A DNA stretch of 38,128 nucleotides from Albidovulum sp. Its GTDB lineage: Bacteria > Pseudomonadota > Alphaproteobacteria > Rhodobacterales > Rhodobacteraceae. Below are positions 38,033 to 38,128 of this stretch, in pieces. The DNA lies in assembly GCA_015487815.1 (NCBI GenBank), contig WFPA01000256.1, forward strand, positions 1 through 38,128. Reading direction: 5' to 3'. Position 1 is the first letter of the stretch, and every line of letters starts with the position of its first letter. Both the position numbers and the translations under genes were made by a program. The notes under the pieces were generated by a model. The model did no database searches, was not told where the DNA came from, and was given only the letters and a program-made list of their open reading frames with translations.

Positions 38033-38128
38033 ATGAGACGCATTCTCGCCAGCCTCGCGCGGTTCCGCCAGGATGTGAGCGCGGCCGTGTCGGTCGAGTT
38101 TCTCCTGGTGCTGCCGGTGCTGCTTGCC
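38033..38128 (+). CDS. Second TadE/TadG-like protein (partial, cut by window end)
   Basis: The first 32 residues are present: a basic start (MRRILASLARFRQDV) and SAAVSVEFLLVLPVLLA, the TadE-type motif with the key Glu before the hydrophobic run. GAGGAGGG lies shortly before the ATG, which begins 13 bases after the preceding stop. With the two genes before it, this makes a three-gene run of TadE/G-like proteins in one operon. The rest lies beyond the window. Confidence 0.75.
   Translation, partial: MRRILASLARFRQDVSAAVSVEFLLVLPVLLA

Overview
The window is GC-rich bacterial chromosome carrying almost only housekeeping genes, densely packed on both strands. Gene content and order point to an alphaproteobacterium, most likely Rhodobacterales or a close relative. 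Supporting blocks are polyprenyl synthase / DUF2007 / NPPW methyltransferase; 6S RNA / 5-FTHF cyclo-ligase / YmdB / SLC13 carrier; purK-purE-DUF465; Hsp20-DUF1150; a fused ATP sulfurylase-APS kinase; trxB-Lrp; and lgt-MidA-pgeF divergent from ubiK. This placement is an inference from remembered gene order, not from a search. I saw no insertion sequence, prophage, CRISPR array, tRNA or rRNA.

Layout. Positions 1-6270 hold the tail of a probable DUF3131 protein, a TalC-type transaldolase, a secreted TPR protein overlapping ispE, the convergent polyprenyl diphosphate synthase, and a DUF2007-methyltransferase pair. Positions 6286-12649 form a polyamine module: potF-potG-potH-potI on the minus strand, divergent from a GntR/FCD regulator and a putrescine-pyruvate aminotransferase. 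Both regulatory gaps of this module carry a TTGATCAA palindrome, suggesting one regulator for import and breakdown. Positions 12893-17141 hold an unknown 123-residue protein, a well-supported 6S RNA with its own promoter, 5-FTHF cyclo-ligase, a YmdB-type phosphoesterase and an SLC13/TrkA-C carrier. Positions 17237-20091 hold purK-purE, a DUF465 protein, and an Hsp20-DUF1150 pair behind a heat-shock sigma promoter.

Positions 20113-24061 hold the sulfate-activating fusion enzyme, thioredoxin reductase, an Lrp-type regulator and a 66-residue basic protein. Positions 24204-28239 hold the lgt-MidA-pgeF operon, ubiK and a small membrane protein. Positions 28364-35640 hold lepA (possibly leaderless), a cytochrome b561, carB and a glutamate-type dehydrogenase. 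The right edge (35969-38128) starts a cluster of a von Willebrand A protein and two TadE-like proteins, cut by the window end.

I found no clear new defence or mobile system. The observations most worth following are the shared palindrome of the polyamine module, the 6S RNA with paired palindromes upstream, the aromatic-rich loop in the von Willebrand protein, and several small uncharacterised proteins.
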